64,000 nt of DNA from Aequorivita marisscotiae. Lineage in GTDB: Bacteria; Bacteroidota; Bacteroidia; Flavobacteriales; Flavobacteriaceae. How positions within the stretch are numbered: position 1 is the stretch's first letter; each line of letters starts with the position of its first letter. This document shows, piece after piece, positions 26,796 to 35,520 of this stretch. The notes below the pieces were generated by a model, which saw only the letters and a program-made list of their open reading frames with translations, was not told the origin of the DNA and did no database searches. Position numbers and translations under genes: made by a program. Location of the stretch: positions 248,001-312,000 of the forward strand of contig NZ_CP122379.1 of assembly GCF_029814825.1 (NCBI RefSeq), given 5' to 3'.

Positions 26796-27754
26796 TATTT
26801 CTTAGGTTTGTATTTTGAATTTGTAAAAATTTCATCAGCATTTGTAACCATTAATTGCTGAACATTTGTATCGTTATTTTTCATATAGGCACGTACAATT
26901 TTCCAGCCCAAATATTTTCCCAACATACCTGGAGATTCGTTGTCTATTTCTAAATAAAATTTTGAAAACGGTGCGGGGCTTACAAATCTGGCTGCAAGTT
27001 TTGGGTCTGTGCTATAGAGCAATTCCTTCTCTATAAAATAACGCCACATATATTCTTCATTTTCTTCGGCCCAAATGTACTCCTCTTCGGTATAGCCTAT
27101 TTTTGCCGCATCGGTAGTGTTTGGAAGCCAAAGATCTTTTAAATATAATTCTTTTCCGAAGTAAACTATCTGCGCTAAAAATGTTCTTTTATTCGGTATT
27201 TTAATGTGTTGTCTGGCGTATATTTCAGCAACATCGGGCCCTATTTGAGACGGTTTCATTTCTTTCGCAATATATTTGTCTATGCCCTGGTAAAATTTAT
27301 GGTCGCTTCCCAAGTAATTGTCCAATCCTATAACCAACATACTGTCTGCAAGAATTACCTTGTTTCTATAGTCAACGTCAGATGTGGCGGCAACTACTAC
27401 CGGTGTTGTGAATTTTGGAAAATAATATTTTATGTGCTGAAAAAGCGGCTCGAGAATTTCTTTTAAATCCCCCTCGTTCGGAAATTGTTTTAGCACTTCC
27501 TGCTCCAACTGATTTTGTAGCGTATCGGTTAACTTTTGAACCCAGATACTATCGTGGTATTTCTCAGGAAAAAACGCGGGAAACTCCTTTTTTAATTTTG
27601 GCAAATTCTCAGGAGATGCTGCCGCAAATGCCTTATCGAAACGGATTACCTCAACATTCATCGGAATTTTTTCAATTTCCTTTTCAACCTCACTTTTAGA
27701 ATTGCACGAGAAAAAAAGAACTCCAAAAAATATCGCTATCAAATATTTTATCAT
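26795..27754 (-). CDS. gldB: Gliding motility lipoprotein GldB
   Basis: 319 residues with a lipoprotein signal (IAIFFGVLFFSC, lipidated Cys at residue 17). Body segments PAFFPEKYHDSIWVQ, FPKFTTPVVVAATSDVDYRN, VIGLDNYLGSDHKFYQGI and SPGMLGKYLGWKIVRAYM are typical of GldB, an envelope protein required for gliding and T9SS function in Flavobacterium. Paired with gldC, as in F. johnsoniae. Confidence 0.94.
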   Translation of the reverse strand: MIKYLIAIFFGVLFFSCNSKSEVEKEIEKIPMNVEVIRFDKAFAAASPENLPKLKKEFPAFFPEKYHDSIWVQKLTDTLQNQLEQEVLKQFPNEGDLKEILEPLFQHIKYYFPKFTTPVVVAATSDVDYRNKVILADSMLVIGLDNYLGSDHKFYQGIDKYIAKEMKPSQIGPDVAEIYARQHIKIPNKRTFLAQIVYFGKELYLKDLWLPNTTDAAKIGYTEEEYIWAEENEEYMWRYFIEKELLYSTDPKLAARFVSPAPFSKFYLEIDNESPGMLGKYLGWKIVRAYMKNNDTNVQQLMVTNADEIFTNSKYKPKK

Positions 27755-27859
27755 ATAAAAAATGTTATTCTTGGTTAACGTTAATCCTTTTTATTAATTT
27801 TATCTTTAACCACTTTTGCGGTGCAAAGGTATTATTATAAAAGATTAAAAACACGGAAA

Positions 27860-28651
27860 ATGCAGACCGAAAAAGTTATAGATTTTATTGTAAACTGGCT
27901 TAAAAGTTATGCCGAAAATGCAAAGATGGAGGGTTTTGTAGTAGGCATAAGTGGCGGAGTAGATTCGGCAGTAACCTCGGCACTCTGCGCAAAAACGGGC
28001 TTACGTACACTTTGTGTAGAAATGCCCATTCATCAGGCTGCAAACCAAGTTAGCCGCGGCCGCGAACACATTCAGTTTTTAAAAGAAAACTTCCCAAATG
28101 TTAGCAGTACGGAAGTAAATCTTACTTCGGTTTTTGAACAATTTAAGGCCGAAGTCCCTCAAACTTCAAGTCAAGCCTTAATAGATCTTTCACTAGCCAA
28201 TAGCCGGGCTCGTTTGCGAATGACCACACTGTATTATTTTGCTGGAATATATCGTTATTTGGTTGCGGGAACTGGAAATAAAATTGAAGATTTTGGCGTT
28301 GGTTTTTACACTAAATATGGTGATGGCGGAGTAGATTTAAACCCCATTGCCGATTTGCTAAAAAGTGAAGTTTATACAATTGCGAAAGCATTAAATGTTC
28401 CGGAATCCATACTAAATGCAGCACCAACAGACGGTCTTTTTGGCGATAGCCGCTCGGATGAAGATCAATTAGGAGCAAGCTACGACGAACTGGAATGGGC
28501 AATGGAAATGGCGGAAAAAGGCAAGCAAAGCAACGATTTTGTAGGCAGACAACGGGTGGTTTTTGATATTTACCGGAAACTCAATAGCGCGAATCAACAT
28601 AAAATGCTCCCCATTCCAGTGTGTAAAATTCCATTAAAATTAAAGCATTAA
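27860..28651 (+). CDS. nadE: NAD(+) synthetase, ammonia-dependent
   Basis: 263 residues from MQTEKVIDF; an upstream in-frame ATG at 27821 adds 13 basic residues and is less likely. The ATP pyrophosphatase loop SGGVDS is at residues 31-36. GTGNKIEDFGVGFYTKYGDGGVD is the deamido-NAD/ATP site and APTDGLFGDSRSDEDQLGASYDELE is characteristic of NadE. No glutaminase domain, so ammonia is the expected nitrogen source. Next to gldB-gldC, a known flavobacterial arrangement. Confidence 0.95.
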   Translation: MQTEKVIDFIVNWLKSYAENAKMEGFVVGISGGVDSAVTSALCAKTGLRTLCVEMPIHQAANQVSRGREHIQFLKENFPNVSSTEVNLTSVFEQFKAEVPQTSSQALIDLSLANSRARLRMTTLYYFAGIYRYLVAGTGNKIEDFGVGFYTKYGDGGVDLNPIADLLKSEVYTIAKALNVPESILNAAPTDGLFGDSRSDEDQLGASYDELEWAMEMAEKGKQSNDFVGRQRVVFDIYRKLNSANQHKMLPIPVCKIPLKLKH

Positions 28652-28682
28652 CGCTACTGGTCGGATAATTTAACACTTGAAC

Positions 28683-28714
28683 GAAACCTTTGCTATTCAT
28701 TCGGTAAAGGTTTC
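28683..28714 (+). terminator. Hairpin after nadE
   Basis: GAAACCTTT and AAAGGTTTC form a 9-bp stem about 30 bases past the nadE stop, followed by the weakly T-rich ATTCTTTCGT. Terminator role likely but the tail is poor. Confidence 0.5.
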
Positions 28715-28802
28715 ATTCTTTCGTAATGTATTGTTAATATTACAAATTAAACTTTCCCCATTTCTCAAGTTTATATTTTTCCAAATTTGTAAATTTTCAA
28801 AG

Positions 28803-29435
28803 ATGAAAAGAGTTGTAATTGCAGACCATCATGCTATGATTAGGGAAGGCATTTCGGTTTTTTTGAAAACTACGCATAAATATACAGTAGTTGGCAATGT
28901 TAGTCGTGGGACCGAATTAATTGAATGTATTGAAAAAACAAAGCCCGATATTTTAATTTTAGAATTGAATATTCCGGAAATTAAGGGTTTTAATACACTT
29001 CGCCACATTCACGAAACATTCCCAAAAATTAAAATTGTAATTTTTTCTTCATATCCCGAAGTAGTCTACGCGCTTCGCACCATAAAATCTGGGGCTTCTG
29101 GGTATATTCCAAAAACTGCTTCACCCGCAGAATTTTTAGAAGCTCTTAACCATGTAAATTTAGGGGGTATATTTTTAAACGATGCGCTAATTGCGGCGTA
29201 TAACAATCGTAATAATAACGATACTAGCGTTATTGGGAAATACAAAAAGCTTTCGGCGAGAGAATTGGAAGTTTTAAATTTGCTTTCAGACGGAAAGCGC
29301 AATAAGGATATTGCATCCCTTCTGGAAATTAATGAAAAAACGGTGAGCACCTATAAAACGAGGCTTTTAAAAAAACTGGAAGTAAACAGTTTGGCAGAGT
29401 TAATTACCCAAGTACGGATGCTACAGTTAAGTTAA
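28803..29435 (+). CDS. Orphan NarL/LuxR-type response regulator with Glu at the phospho-acceptor site
   Basis: 211 residues from MKRVVIADHH; the longer frame from 28677 has no receiver homology ahead of this ATG. The receiver domain covers residues 1-120 and the LuxR helix-turn-helix 145-205 (KLSARELEVLNLLSDGKRNKDIA). The motif normally written KPDxxxxDxxMP reads KPDILILELNIP, putting Glu at position 54. The N-terminal acidic pair is Asp8-His9 instead of two acids, while the conserved Lys (YIPKTAS) is kept. Phosphorylation is therefore doubtful. No kinase is adjacent. Overlaps the convergent dnaG by 4 bases. Confidence 0.88.
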   Translation: MKRVVIADHHAMIREGISVFLKTTHKYTVVGNVSRGTELIECIEKTKPDILILELNIPEIKGFNTLRHIHETFPKIKIVIFSSYPEVVYALRTIKSGASGYIPKTASPAEFLEALNHVNLGGIFLNDALIAAYNNRNNNDTSVIGKYKKLSARELEVLNLLSDGKRNKDIASLLEINEKTVSTYKTRLLKKLEVNSLAELITQVRMLQLS

Positions 29436-31390
29436 AGCACCCGGTTAAGTTTATTGGAAAGCACCTTTTTAAGACTAATATAATCTACTATTTCCTGAAG
29501 TCCAGAATCTACTTCGGCAATTTTGCCCTCTTTCATTTCTTCAGAAAGTTCGTTTATTTTTTGGGAAACCAAATGCCGGCGTAAATTAAGTATTGTTTCG
29601 CTCACCATTTGGGCTATGGTTTTATCTTTTTCTTTTACATAAATTTCCTTTCGTTCCCAGTTACTCAGCGTGTATCGTTCTTCTTCCATTAAAATATGCG
29701 TTACGGCGGTGGCCATTTCGGGTTTTAAATCGTTTATAAAAGTTTCAGCTTTTGCCTCGGGATCTTGATTAAATCTGTTTACAACTTCAAAATACAGGTT
29801 TTTGAATTCCGGATTTGTAAACTCAATTTCATCGTCCTGCAAATCGAGATAAATTTTTTCAAATACGCGCGCTTTGTGAATTTCAGGTTTCAACGAAATT
29901 TCGCCTTTTTCATCTACATCCAGTATTAAGTCTTCGAAATCTTCTTCCACATTGCCGTAGAGTAATAATAATTCAATTATTTTTTGCTCCAATTGCAATT
30001 GAACGTCTATTTTTTGAATCTTTTTTTCGGTTGGAATAACCTCAAAAGACTCCTGCTGCACCTTTGTTTTTTTAGCAGCCTCCTTTTTGTCTTTTTGAAA
30101 AATTTGCGCCAGCGTATTAAAAAGCACTTGTTCCGAAATATCCATTATACGCGAACATTCCTTTATATAAACTTCGCGCTTTATTACATCGGGAATTTTG
30201 GCAATGCTATTGACCATATCGTGAATGGTTTCCGATATTTTTATCGGATCGTTCTTGGCTTCATTTGCAAGCAGTGACGCTTTAAAAGTGATAAAGTCTT
30301 TTGCGTTTTCTTCTAAGTAAAGTGTTACATCTTCGAACGAATTTTTCCGCGAAAAGCTATCTGGATCTTCGCCTTGGGGAAAGGTGCAAATTTTTACATT
30401 CATACCTTGTTCCAAGATTAAATCTATTCCGCGAAGCGATGCTCTAAGGCCCGCAGCATCTCCATCAAAAAGAACGGTAATGTTTTTGGTAAGGCGGTTT
30501 ATAAGCCGGATTTGTTCCGAAGTTAAAGCCGTTCCAGAGGAGGAAACCACGTTGTGAATACCCGTTTGGTAAAACTGAATAACATCTGTATAACCCTCAA
30601 CCAAGTAGCAATTATCCTCTTTTGCGATGCTTTGTTTGGCGTTAAATATGCCATAAAGCACTTTGCTTTTGTGGTAAATATCGCTCTCGGGCGAGTTTAA
30701 ATATTTTGCCGCCTTTTTATCCGAAGTTAATATTCGCCCCCCGAAACCCAGCGTACGACCGCTCATACTTAAAATCGGAAACATAACGCGACCCTTAAAA
30801 CGATCGAATTGCTTTTCTTCCTTTACGATAGATAAACCCGTTTTTTCCAGAAATTCTAGCTTATAGCCTTTTTTAATTGCGTGGCTGGTAAAGGCATCCC
30901 AAGAATCTGGGGAATAACCTAACTTAAATGTTTTTATAGTTTCATCGGTAAAACCTCTTTCCTTAAAATACGAAAGTCCAATGGCTTTGCCTTCTTCGGT
31001 TTTTAATAATGTATTATGGAAATATTCCTTTGCGAATTCGCTTACCAAATACAAGCTTTCACGCTCGTTGGCCTGTATTTTGTCTTCGGGCGTTTGCTCG
31101 GTTTCCTCAATTTCAATCCCGTACTTTTTGGCTAAAAATTTAATTGCTTCGGGATAGGTGAAATGTTCGTGTTCCATTAAAAAGGAAACCACATTTCCTC
31201 CTTTTCCGCTACTAAAATCTTTCCAAATTTGCTTTACGGGACTCACCATAAAACTCGGAGAGCGTTCATCTGTAAATGGGCTAAGCCCTTTAAAGTTGCT
31301 CCCGGATTTTTTTAATTGCACAAAGTCGCCAATTACCTCTTCAACACGAGCGGTTTCAAAAACATTGTCTATGGTGGTTCTGCTTATCAA
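29432..31390 (-). CDS. dnaG: DNA primase DnaG without zinc-ligand cysteines
   Basis: 652 residues. TOPRIM core motifs VEGYTDVIQFYQTGIHN and LFDGDAAGLRAS mark the catalytic domain (about 250-350), preceded by the RNA polymerase domain (FKGRVMFPILSMSGRTLGFGG). In the N-terminal zinc-ribbon position the usual CPFH reads SPFT (37-40) and the second cysteine pair is absent (KDFSSGKGG), so zinc should not bind. The C-terminal helicase-binding domain follows. Primes Okazaki fragments. Apparently full length and otherwise intact. Confidence 0.95.
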   Translation of the reverse strand: MISRTTIDNVFETARVEEVIGDFVQLKKSGSNFKGLSPFTDERSPSFMVSPVKQIWKDFSSGKGGNVVSFLMEHEHFTYPEAIKFLAKKYGIEIEETEQTPEDKIQANERESLYLVSEFAKEYFHNTLLKTEEGKAIGLSYFKERGFTDETIKTFKLGYSPDSWDAFTSHAIKKGYKLEFLEKTGLSIVKEEKQFDRFKGRVMFPILSMSGRTLGFGGRILTSDKKAAKYLNSPESDIYHKSKVLYGIFNAKQSIAKEDNCYLVEGYTDVIQFYQTGIHNVVSSSGTALTSEQIRLINRLTKNITVLFDGDAAGLRASLRGIDLILEQGMNVKICTFPQGEDPDSFSRKNSFEDVTLYLEENAKDFITFKASLLANEAKNDPIKISETIHDMVNSIAKIPDVIKREVYIKECSRIMDISEQVLFNTLAQIFQKDKKEAAKKTKVQQESFEVIPTEKKIQKIDVQLQLEQKIIELLLLYGNVEEDFEDLILDVDEKGEISLKPEIHKARVFEKIYLDLQDDEIEFTNPEFKNLYFEVVNRFNQDPEAKAETFINDLKPEMATAVTHILMEEERYTLSNWERKEIYVKEKDKTIAQMVSETILNLRRHLVSQKINELSEEMKEGKIAEVDSGLQEIVDYISLKKVLSNKLNRVL

Positions 31391-31452
31391 GGAAATTGTT
31401 AATACGTTAATTGGATATTGCGGTCGGTAAAAATAGCAATATATAAAAAAGA

Positions 31453-31483
31453 AACCTACAAGGTTTTAAAAACCTTGTAGGTT
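31453..31483 (-). terminator. Perfect 15-bp inverted repeat, terminator of the ECF operon and member of the ACCTACAAGG repeat family
   Basis: AACCTACAAGGTTTT and its complement are separated by one base. On the minus strand the stem is followed by TCTTTTTT, an intrinsic-terminator tail, 28 bases past the stop of the barrel gene. The same ACCTACAAGG / CCTTGYAGGT theme recurs at 54030, 58892, 58931, 59875 and 60009. Confidence 0.8.
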
Positions 31484-31511
31484 AATAATTAAACAAAATT
31501 AATAGATGTGG

Positions 31512-32576
31512 CTAATCTACATCAAAGCGCAAACCCAAAGATACATTGCGCTGGGCAATAGGGTTGTTCTTAAAAATTGTGTTAAGATCGTACTTGGCAT
31601 ATAGTGCAATTCCTTGCCAAGCTATATAACTACTGAGGCCGTAAACAAAATTATTTGTGTTGTAATCTGCTTTTAGTTTTAATTTTTGATCTTCCCCATC
31701 CTCTTCAAATTTTAACTTTTGGCGGGTACTTAAATTTATTCCTACATAGCCGCCCAAGCCAACCGTAAGTTGATTTTTGGTAGAATAACGGAAATAATCG
31801 TCGTATTCAGTTTTTTTAGACGGTCCGAATTCCAAATGAATAGGCACCACTAGATTGTCCATTCTAAATTTAGACTTTTCGAGATTTAACGGATACGTTT
31901 GCAGCTCGGTTTGTTCTCCAGTATCTACAAAAAATCTATTGTCCGTAGGTTTTAATCCGTTAAATTGAAAAGACAGTCCGTATTTAATTCGGAGCCAATT
32001 TGAATTATCGAAAACCCGTGTTTTCCACGCCCAGCCAAGTTCGGCAAAGCGGCTACCTGCTACTTTAAAATCTGAATCCTGCAAGGATTCGCCTTCAGTA
32101 ATTGCGTTGTTTAAACCAAATGCAAATACGAAATCGGAGGTGGTGCGGCGGTCATATTTACGTTTTTTATTTTTAGGACCAATGTAAAGCACATTTTCAT
32201 TTTCACTATCGCTAGTACCTATTCTAATGATCATTCCTGTATCATCATCTTCGTTTACTAAGGTATCGTTTCGTTTTAGCAATGCTATTTTATTATCAAT
32301 AATTGCCAATCTATTTTCAATGTTTAAAGCGTGCTTTTCGGCGGCGTTTTGTTTTAAACTTTCGGCCTCGGCTTCGGTAATTTCTTCGTTGTTTAAAAGT
32401 GTATTAATCCTTTCAACTTCTGTTTTTAGCGCGTCTTTTTCCTCTTGAATTATTATTTCTTTTAGACTGCTTAAGTGTTCAATAGAATTTTTGTTGGTTG
32501 CTCCTTGTGCCTGCACATAACCGCTAGTGAGTAAACAAATGGTGAGTGCCGTGGTAATTGCGATAATTGATTTCAT
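31512..32576 (-). CDS. Outer-membrane beta-barrel protein of the ECF operon
   Basis: 354 residues: signal peptide (ITTALTICLLTSGYVQA), a charged coiled-coil-like segment to about residue 100 (ALKTEVERINTLLNNEEITEAEAESLKQ), then a barrel-like C-terminal half (FVFAFGLNNAI, LRIKYGLSFQFNGL, LTVGLGGYVGINLSTR, ending VSLGLRFDVD). It resembles PorT-type outer-membrane barrel domains. Third gene after the sigma and anti-sigma-like genes, 91 bases downstream of the latter. An envelope-stress target or sensor is a reasonable inference. Confidence 0.75.
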   Translation of the reverse strand: MKSIIAITTALTICLLTSGYVQAQGATNKNSIEHLSSLKEIIIQEEKDALKTEVERINTLLNNEEITEAEAESLKQNAAEKHALNIENRLAIIDNKIALLKRNDTLVNEDDDTGMIIRIGTSDSENENVLYIGPKNKKRKYDRRTTSDFVFAFGLNNAITEGESLQDSDFKVAGSRFAELGWAWKTRVFDNSNWLRIKYGLSFQFNGLKPTDNRFFVDTGEQTELQTYPLNLEKSKFRMDNLVVPIHLEFGPSKKTEYDDYFRYSTKNQLTVGLGGYVGINLSTRQKLKFEEDGEDQKLKLKADYNTNNFVYGLSSYIAWQGIALYAKYDLNTIFKNNPIAQRNVSLGLRFDVD

Positions 32577-32667
32577 AACTGTTCGATTTTTGATTATTGA
32601 TGATGAATTGATGAATAATTTTGTTACCTATTTTAAATCTTTCGTTTGCGCTCGAGGCAACAATTGG

Positions 32668-33483
32668 TCAGTCGTTTCGCTCAGAAACAGCAGTCCTTAT
32701 TTTATTAAAACCTTCGCCAAGAGCGTCAAAAACCTTGTCGCGAAAACTTTTTTCGAGCTCCCACTCTACGTCTTGCAAGAGCGCAGTTGCATCTACTTTT
32801 GGATTGTTTAAAATACGTTCCGATTGAATTTCGCGGCGAGCGTTATCTAACAGCGCTTCTACTTCGGCAGCAGTTACATCTGCATTATCTTTTTGTAGTT
32901 TTTTTACTGAAGCAACTACTTCGTCTATTTTAAGATTTATATGTTTTTCATCTTCTGAAATAATTGCATTCCCTTCTTTATTAGGTTTTACATTTTCGTT
33001 CTTTGTCTGGGCAACTCGTTCATTTTGTTGAATTTTTTTGTCAATTTCAGATTTTTTAGGTGAAGGATTTTTTAACTGTATTGATTTTTCTCGTGCCGTT
33101 TCGTTTGCTTCCCTTCCAGAGGATTTTGTATTATCTTTATTTACATTATATTCTTCCTCCGAAGTTACGGGTAGCTCTGACGCTATTTTTTGGGATTCAA
33201 CATTTATTGGAATTATTTCAGAATTTGTTTCCGGGTTAGGCGGTTGTATATTCTCGTTTACAATAGTATTGTTGCCTTCAAAATTATTTCTACTATAGAA
33301 AATTGAAACCAAAATTAAAATACCCACAATGCTCGCAGCGGCGTAATACCATAAGATCGGCTTTGTTTTGGGTTGCTCGGCATCTAACCTTGCTTCTAGT
33401 TTTTTCCAAGCGTTCGCGGAGGGTTTTAGCTCTCTCGCTTCCAGCTTATCGCGCATGTTGTCTTCTAATTTATAAGGTGCCAT
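32668..33483 (-). CDS. Anti-sigma-factor-like membrane protein
   Basis: 271 residues. The N-terminal cytoplasmic part (KLEDNMRDKLEARELKPSANAWKKL) is followed by one membrane helix (ILWYYAAASIVGILILVSIFYS, about residues 43-64) and a long charged periplasmic region. This layout and the 14-base overlap with the ECF sigma gene are typical of flavobacterial proteins that bind and regulate their sigma factor. The start MAPYKLEDN lies inside the sigma gene. No zinc HxxxCxxC motif is visible. Confidence 0.72.
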   Translation of the reverse strand: MAPYKLEDNMRDKLEARELKPSANAWKKLEARLDAEQPKTKPILWYYAAASIVGILILVSIFYSRNNFEGNNTIVNENIQPPNPETNSEIIPINVESQKIASELPVTSEEEYNVNKDNTKSSGREANETAREKSIQLKNPSPKKSEIDKKIQQNERVAQTKNENVKPNKEGNAIISEDEKHINLKIDEVVASVKKLQKDNADVTAAEVEALLDNARREIQSERILNNPKVDATALLQDVEWELEKSFRDKVFDALGEGFNKIRTAVSERND

Positions 33484-34036
33484 AGCTAATATTATTTTGT
33501 TGTTTTACCATATTCTGAAGCATTTTGCGTGCTTTAAACAGTTGTGATTTTGAAGTATTTTCGCTTATCTGCAATTGTTCTGCAATTTCACTGTGTTTGT
33601 ATCCTTCAATTGCATAAAGCACAAAAACCGTTTTATAACCAACCGGCAAACTGTCTATCATTTTTTGAATTTCGTCCGTTTCCAATTCGGTTTCAATAAA
33701 TGTGGAATGCACTGCAGAATTTTCAATTTCGGCTTCGGATGTAAAATGTAGTTTTTTATCTTTTCGAAGTTGTGTAATACTTTCGTTTACCATTATCCTG
33801 CGAACCCAACCTTCAAAACTTCCTTCGTTTTTAAAATTGTTTAAATTTGAAAACATTTTAAAAAACCCGTTTAGCATTACTTCTTCGGCCAAATCGTTGC
33901 TTTTTACATACTGCCGGCAAACTCCCAACATTTTGGGTGCAAAATGCTCAAACAATTTTTGCTGCGCTCGGCGATCGCCATTAGACGATTTGCTAATTAG
34001 CTTTGAATAATTTTTATGTAAGGGTATTATTTTCAA
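33470..34036 (-). CDS. ECF-type RNA polymerase sigma factor
   Basis: 188 residues. Region 2 is about residues 25-95 (QQKLFEHFAPKMLGVCRQYVKSNDLAEEVMLNGFFKMF), region 4 about 125-180 (LPVGYKTVFVLYAIEGYKHSEIAEQLQISENTSKSQLFKARKML). It heads a three-gene unit with a membrane anti-sigma-like protein and a barrel. An ECF-type promoter just upstream suggests autoregulation. Confidence 0.92.
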   Translation of the reverse strand: MKIIPLHKNYSKLISKSSNGDRRAQQKLFEHFAPKMLGVCRQYVKSNDLAEEVMLNGFFKMFSNLNNFKNEGSFEGWVRRIMVNESITQLRKDKKLHFTSEAEIENSAVHSTFIETELETDEIQKMIDSLPVGYKTVFVLYAIEGYKHSEIAEQLQISENTSKSQLFKARKMLQNMVKQQNNISYGTL

Positions 34037-34066
34037 AATACGCTTCGCTTTAAAAGGCTTCTATTT

Positions 34067-34097
34067 AATAGACGCAGGTTTTTGCAGAATAGTTGCC
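34067..34097 (-). promoter_or_regulatory. ECF-type promoter ahead of the sigma operon
   Basis: On the minus strand GGCAAC (34097-34092) and CGTCTATT (34074-34067) are separated by 17 bases, the CAAC-N16/17-CGTC layout recognised by many ECF sigma factors, and start about 30 bases before the sigma ATG. No TAnnTTTG box competes at this place. Confidence 0.6.
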
Positions 34098-34173
34098 TGA
34101 AAGAAAAAAGTTTTGAGATTTAAGTTTCTGGTTTCAGTAAAACTACTATTCAAATCTTGAGCTGACATATGGA

Positions 34174-34213
34174 ATTAACGATACGCGAATCACTAATTAA
34201 CGAATCCCGAATT
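34174..34213. repeat. Short direct repeats (AATTAACGA) after the polyprenyl synthase gene
   Basis: The words GAATTAACG, AATTAACGA and GAATTAACG recur within 40 bases of the gap between the sigma gene and the convergently spaced polyprenyl synthase stop. Low-complexity repeat; function unknown. Confidence 0.45.
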
Positions 34214-34220
34214 AACGTCT

Positions 34221-35198
34221 CTACTTTTTCCTGTCTATAACGTAATTTACCATTAATACTAATGATTCTTTATAGGCCGAAGCCGGATATCCCTCCAAAA
34301 GCAAGAGTGCTTGTTGTTGGTATTCTTTCATTTTTGTAACGGCATACGCCAAACCGCCGTTATCTTTTACAAAAGCGATAACTTCCTTTACGCGCTTTTT
34401 GTCTTTGTTATAATTCTTAACCGAATTAATTAACCATTTTTTATCTTCAGAAGAAGCATTATTTAGTGCGTATATTAAGGGAAGAGTCATTTTTTGCTCC
34501 TTAATATCAATGCCGGTAGGTTTGCCGATGTGCTCGTTACCATAATCAAAAAGGTCGTCTTTTATCTGAAAAGCGGTGCCGATGAGTTCGCCAAACTTGC
34601 GCATTTTTTCAACTTCTTCATCCGATGCCATTACCGAGCGTGCGCCCATTGCACAACAAGCTGCAATTAATGTTGCTGTTTTTTGGCGAATTATTTCAAA
34701 ATAAATATCTTCAGTAATATCTAACTTTCGCGCCTTTTCAATTTGTAAGAGTTCGCCCTCGCTCATTTCGCGCACGGCCACAGAGATTATTTTTAATAAA
34801 TCGAAATCGTCATTATCTATAGAAAGCAGCAACCCTTTAGAAAGCAGGTAATCGCCAACGAGAACAGCAATTTTATTTTTCCAAAGTGCGTTAAGAGAGA
34901 AAAATCCGCGCCTGCGATCGCTGTCGTCCACCACATCGTCGTGTACCAAAGTAGCAGTGTGTATAAGCTCAATAACCGATGCGCCGCGATAGGTACGTTC
35001 GTTTACTTCGCCATTATTGGTCATTTTCGCAATTAGGAAAACAAACATAGGGCGCATCTGTTTCCCTTTTCTATTAACCACATAATGTGTGATTTTGTTT
35101 AATAGGGAAACTTTAGAAGACATAGAAGCGGAGAACTTTTTTTCAAAAAGCTCCATCTCTTTTTCAATGGGAAGTTTTATGCGCGAAACTATCTTCAT
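34221..35198 (-). CDS. Trans-polyprenyl diphosphate synthase
   Basis: 325 residues. First aspartate-rich motif HDDVVDDSDRRRG (about residues 83-95), second DDLFDYGNE, with GRKGKQMRPMF as the substrate-binding start and GKPTGIDIKEQKMTLPL after the second motif. This is the long-chain (octaprenyl/solanesyl type) E-prenyl synthase family making the menaquinone side chain. Product length cannot be read from the sequence. Own transcription unit, with a 322-base gap to the divergent T9SS gene. Confidence 0.92.
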   Translation of the reverse strand: MKIVSRIKLPIEKEMELFEKKFSASMSSKVSLLNKITHYVVNRKGKQMRPMFVFLIAKMTNNGEVNERTYRGASVIELIHTATLVHDDVVDDSDRRRGFFSLNALWKNKIAVLVGDYLLSKGLLLSIDNDDFDLLKIISVAVREMSEGELLQIEKARKLDITEDIYFEIIRQKTATLIAACCAMGARSVMASDEEVEKMRKFGELIGTAFQIKDDLFDYGNEHIGKPTGIDIKEQKMTLPLIYALNNASSEDKKWLINSVKNYNKDKKRVKEVIAFVKDNGGLAYAVTKMKEYQQQALLLLEGYPASAYKESLVLMVNYVIDRKK

Positions 35199-35520
35199 AA
35201 AAGCTCAAAGATAGTTAAAATTGAACGACGGTTTTCACGGTGCCATCAAGTAAACGCAACAGATTTAAAAAAAGTACGGTGCATTTTAACAAAACTTTTA
35301 AAGATTGATTTTCGCATTCAAAATTAAATATTCATTATTTCAATCTTAAAAGTTATAAAAATGCAAGATGTGCGTTAATAAATGTGCGACAGACATTGAG
35401 TTAATCTTCAAAAATGCGAAATACTCAAAAGGTGTTAAAGTGACATAAAACCCCTATTGACAAAGGCTCAAGCCCTATTTTTGGGGGAAATTATTTTTAA
35501 CTCCTTAATTAATATTTAAA
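35199..35520. other. Divergent intergenic region of 322 bases
   Basis: No gene or RNA family recognised. It is AT-rich with the promoter for the T9SS cargo gene at its right end. The left half probably holds the promoter of the polyprenyl synthase gene, not identified with confidence. Confidence 0.5.
35457..35483 (+). promoter_or_regulatory. Strong promoter of the T9SS cargo gene
   Basis: TTG (35457-35459) and TATTTTTG (35476-35483) are separated by 16 bases, a good fit to the Bacteroidota TTG / TAnnTTTG promoter. It leaves an untranslated leader of about 30 bases ending in an AT-rich run. Confidence 0.7.

Noticed and set aside
35199..35520. Unrecognised structured RNA in the long divergent gap
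   Set aside because: No strong stem or known motif seen; AT-rich sequence with a promoter only.
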